From Chryseobacterium cheonjiense (lineage in GTDB: Bacteria > Bacteroidota > Bacteroidia > Flavobacteriales > Weeksellaceae): DNA of 64,000 nt. The translations under genes and the position numbers were made by a program. The stretch spans positions 744,001-808,000 of the forward strand of contig NZ_JABBGF010000002.1 of NCBI RefSeq assembly GCF_012927265.1. The letters run 5' to 3'. Positions 61,792 to 64,000 of this stretch are shown one piece after another. Numbering within the stretch: the first letter of the stretch is position 1; each line of letters starts with the position of its first letter. The notes under the pieces were generated by a model that saw only the letters and a program-made list of their open reading frames with translations, did not search any database and was not told the origin of the DNA.

Positions 61792-63045
61792 ATGAAGCAG
61801 AATACCATTTTTAAAACTTTTGTTTCCCGGTTTTTAATTCTCATCCTTAATTTTGGATTGGTCATTTATTCCACCAATATGTGGGGAAGCAGCGGAAAGG
61901 GATTGATATCAATTATTATTGCTGATCTCACCATCATCAGCTTTTTTGCCAACGTTTTTGTAGGAAGCAGTATGAGCTATTTTGCAAAAAAGATCAGGAC
62001 GGAAGAAATGCTGCTTTTCGCCTATCTTTGGGCAGTTATTACAGGTATTATGATTCCTGTTCTGTTCAGTTTTAGCCACGCTTCTGAATATTCCGGCTAT
62101 CTTATTGCGCTCTCTGTAATGTCTTCACTACTTACGGCTAATATTAATTTGTTTGTAGGGCAGCAGAATATCAAAATGTTTAATGTGTATACGGTTTTAC
62201 AACAGGTTGTACATATTATATTCATCATAATCATTGTTTATTTTGTTAAAATTACTTCCGTAAATGCTTATTTTATTGCTCAGATAAGCTGCTTTACACT
62301 TTTGTTTATAACCAGTGCCGTTCAATTAACAAGAAAAGCTCATTTTAAAGGGATTTTGCTTTCAAAAAAAATAGCGTTTCAAATGTTCAGTTATGGATGG
62401 AAAATACAGCTAAGCACATTTCTGCAGTTCCTGAATAACAGACTTTCATTTTATTTCCTTGAATATTTTAAGGGAATTGTAAGCGTGGGGATTTTTTCTG
62501 TAGGAATTGCCTTTTCTGAAGCTGTCTGGACGGTAAGCCGGAGTCTGTCGGTCGTTCTTTACGCCGATGTCATCAATAATACCAATTCTAATGATGCCCT
62601 GGAGAAAACAAAAATATCATTACGAATCAGCTTTCTCATTACCCTGCTTTTTATTGGTATGATGCTGATAATTCCTGCGAACTGGTATGCCATGATTTTT
62701 GGTAAGGATTTTAGCCAGACAAAAGAAATTGTTCTGTTGCTTTCACCCGGAATTCTGGCCATTGCCGTAAGCAATATTATCGGATATTATTTTGCAGGCA
62801 TCAATAAATTAAGAATTTTAAATATTAAATCTTTGGTCGGACTCCTACTTACCATTATTTCATCGTTTTATATTATTCCGAGATGGGGAATCAGGGGAGC
62901 CTGTATCATAAATTCCGCTTCATACTGCCTTTCTTCAGGCGTATTATTCTGGAGGTTTTACCGGATAACTGAGTTTCGCATTCGTGATTTTATTCTTTCC
63001 AAAGCCGAAATCAACGTATTGATGAGGAAGCTTGTGAAAAAGTAA
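61792..63045 (+). CDS. Polysaccharide flippase (Wzx/MATE-like, PST family)
   Basis: A 417-residue membrane protein with about twelve hydrophobic segments across its length, a fold of the MVF/PST superfamily. Residues SSGKGLISIIIADLTIISFFANVFVGSSMSYF at the N-terminus and GWKIQLSTFLQFLNNRLSFYFLEYFKG in the middle (near 200) resemble O-antigen and capsule repeat-unit translocases. It would flip undecaprenyl-linked glycans to the periplasm. It abuts the glycosyltransferase gene (1 base gap) and is probably translated with it. The polymerase partner, if any, could be the protein at 58894. Confidence 0.87.
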   Translation: MKQNTIFKTFVSRFLILILNFGLVIYSTNMWGSSGKGLISIIIADLTIISFFANVFVGSSMSYFAKKIRTEEMLLFAYLWAVITGIMIPVLFSFSHASEYSGYLIALSVMSSLLTANINLFVGQQNIKMFNVYTVLQQVVHIIFIIIIVYFVKITSVNAYFIAQISCFTLLFITSAVQLTRKAHFKGILLSKKIAFQMFSYGWKIQLSTFLQFLNNRLSFYFLEYFKGIVSVGIFSVGIAFSEAVWTVSRSLSVVLYADVINNTNSNDALEKTKISLRISFLITLLFIGMMLIIPANWYAMIFGKDFSQTKEIVLLLSPGILAIAVSNIIGYYFAGINKLRILNIKSLVGLLLTIISSFYIIPRWGIRGACIINSASYCLSSGVLFWRFYRITEFRIRDFILSKAEINVLMRKLVKK

Positions 63046-63125
63046 AGTTAAAATGCCGCCTTTTACAATGCTGTTAAATAATCCTGAACGTCAATAAATC
63101 AGGAGAAATATTAAAAATAAGTTTT

Positions 63126-63133
63126 TATCTTTG
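63126..63133 (+). promoter_or_regulatory. -7 promoter box for the small lipoprotein
   Basis: TATCTTTG matches TAnnTTTG, 6 bases before the ATG at 63140, so the message would be almost leaderless. No TTG at the -33 spacing. Confidence 0.4.
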
Positions 63134-63139
63134 CGGTAC

Positions 63140-63643
63140 ATGAAGAATATTTTTTTCGGAATTCTGATTATTTTTTGTGCCTTCCTCAGTTGCAGGACAG
63201 GTGACGATGATGTGCAGAATATAGATCAGATCCTGAATATTTATATGAAAAACAAAGCCGGGAGAGATCTTTTTCATCAGAAGAAAGATTTTACCTACTT
63301 CACCTATTCCTTTAATGACACTAATGGAGATAAGGATGTTTCACCGGTAAACAGCAGCCTGCGGGCAACAGCTGATTCTACACTTTTTATAGAATATATC
63401 GCAGGAGCTAAAAGAGTAGGGGTTGACTCATTAAATCCCGATAATAAAATTTACCGTTCTGACATTAAGGTGACGCTCATCAAGAGACTTAACAATACGA
63501 TTTTAGATACGATTCAAGAAAATCTTAAAATCGAGTACAGGATGACGCCGTCCCTGTTCGAAGTCTCGAAAGTATATTATAACGATACCTTAAGATTCAC
63601 AAAACAGGCAGGTTCGCCCAATGTCGTTACAATCGTAAAATAA
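63140..63643 (+). CDS. Small lipoprotein of unknown function
   Basis: A 167-residue exported protein. The signal MKNIFFGILIIFCAFLSC gives a lipidated Cys18 followed by RTGDDD. The rest is beta-rich with no domain I recognise; ADSTLFIEYIAGAKRVGVDSLNP (near 75) and a C-terminal PNVVTIVK stand out. It precedes serS by 66 bases, with no terminator seen. It may be a Chryseobacterium-group family. The TTG at 63131 overlaps the -7 box and is rejected. Confidence 0.65.
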   Translation: MKNIFFGILIIFCAFLSCRTGDDDVQNIDQILNIYMKNKAGRDLFHQKKDFTYFTYSFNDTNGDKDVSPVNSSLRATADSTLFIEYIAGAKRVGVDSLNPDNKIYRSDIKVTLIKRLNNTILDTIQENLKIEYRMTPSLFEVSKVYYNDTLRFTKQAGSPNVVTIVK

Positions 63644-63647
63644 TTTA

Positions 63648-63655
63648 TACATTTG
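63648..63655 (+). promoter_or_regulatory. -7 promoter box for serS
   Basis: TACATTTG matches TAnnTTTG, 54 bases before the serS ATG. Confidence 0.4.
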
Positions 63656-63709
63656 CAAAACTGTTGACATTCTGATGTTCAACATTCTAATAACTAACAT
63701 CTAAATAAA

Positions 63710-64000
63710 ATGTTACAAGTCAATTTTTTGCGCGATAATAAAGAGCGCGTTTTAGAGGGTCTTAAAAAAAGACAATTCAGGAATCCTGAGTTGGTAGACG
63801 AAGCTATTGCTACCGACGATGAAAGAAGGAAAATTCAGTTTGAATTGGATTCACAGCTTGCCGAGAGCAACAAAATTTCCAAGGAAATAGGGCTTTTGAT
63901 GAAAGAAGGAAAAAAAGAAGAAGCCGAATCTGCAAAATCTAAAACAGCACAGCTTAAAGAATCGACTTCGGAATTGAAATCCCAGTTAGATGTTAAAGAA
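63710..64000 (+). CDS. serS: Serine--tRNA ligase, N-terminal part only
   Basis: The first 97 residues of seryl-tRNA synthetase, truncated by the window end. The segment MLQVNFLRDNKERVLEGLKK and the following long, charged antiparallel coiled coil (about residues 30-97, ERRKIQFELDSQLAESNKIS) are the tRNA-binding arm of the family that contacts the long variable loop of tRNA-Ser. The class II catalytic domain lies beyond 64000. Start ATG is clear. Confidence 0.95.
   Translation, partial: MLQVNFLRDNKERVLEGLKKRQFRNPELVDEAIATDDERRKIQFELDSQLAESNKISKEIGLLMKEGKKEEAESAKSKTAQLKESTSELKSQLDVKE

Noticed and set aside
1..64000. CRISPR arrays, tRNA or rRNA genes, insertion sequences
   Set aside because: No regularly spaced direct repeats, no cloverleaf with a T-loop GGTTCGAATCC-type core, and no transposase motif were found in any gap on either strand.

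Overview
The window is an AT-rich chromosomal segment of a member of the Bacteroidota, class Flavobacteriia, most likely Chryseobacterium or a close relative in the Weeksellaceae. The evidence is a gliding-motility lipoprotein gene (gldH), a type IX secretion sorting domain on a secreted amylase, several DUF-type Bacteroidota lipoproteins, small Cys-containing peptides that start MKxLxKL and end their leader in GG, and repeated upstream TAnnTTTG boxes, the -7 promoter element of this phylum. I assign it by recognised gene families and not by any database search, so the genus is an inference. No rRNA, tRNA, CRISPR array, insertion sequence or prophage was seen.

Layout. 1-5.2 kb (minus strand): partial selO, a class A penicillin-binding protein, gldH and a RicT/PSP1 protein. 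5.4-11.6 kb (plus): a FadL-type porin and SGNH lipase pair, prs-rplY, and a standalone sufS. 11.7-14.3 kb: a Cys-rich GG-leader peptide, then an ECF sigma / anti-sigma / outer-membrane protein operon with its own ECF-like promoter. 14.4-17.6 kb: two unrelated fumarases (class II and class I) transcribed divergently. 17.8-27.8 kb: a small His-tailed membrane protein, a T9SS-secreted GH13 amylase, prfA, an S9 prolyl oligopeptidase, a methylmalonyl-CoA mutase and a YflT-like stress protein. 27.9-33.5 kb: a fasciclin lipoprotein, an orphan promoter/25-residue ORF/terminator unit, an RNA-repair and ribosome-rescue operon (rtcB, a nucleotidyltransferase, prfH, a TPR protein), and two tandem cytochrome c lipoproteins. 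Two same-orientation copies of a structured repeat bracket the operon and the cytochromes.

33.7-46.7 kb: meaB, a DUF4251 protein, an M48 protease, an MlaE/MlaF-type ABC transporter with an overlapping outer-membrane protein gene, an exopolysaccharide-type sugar transferase, queE-folD, a RelE/ParE toxin-antitoxin pair, pgi, a GH125 mannosidase and a DUF4349 lipoprotein. 46.8-55.2 kb: an acyl-CoA dehydrogenase, DoxX, a second GG-leader peptide, an AI-2E family permease, lon, and a membrane-anchored parvulin chaperone. 55.3-64 kb: an MlaD/MCE protein that probably belongs with the distant MlaEF, a two-part Fe-S membrane oxidoreductase with a GNAT gene between its halves, a surface-glycan stretch (membrane protein, glycosyltransferase, flippase), a small lipoprotein and the start of serS.

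Most of the window is ordinary core genome. The part that most deserves a second look is 28.9-33.5 kb. There a minimal nucleotidyltransferase is encoded between RtcB and PrfH, two proteins known to work together against ribosomal RNA damage, and the locus carries a structured upstream region, an attenuator-like unit and flanking structured repeats.
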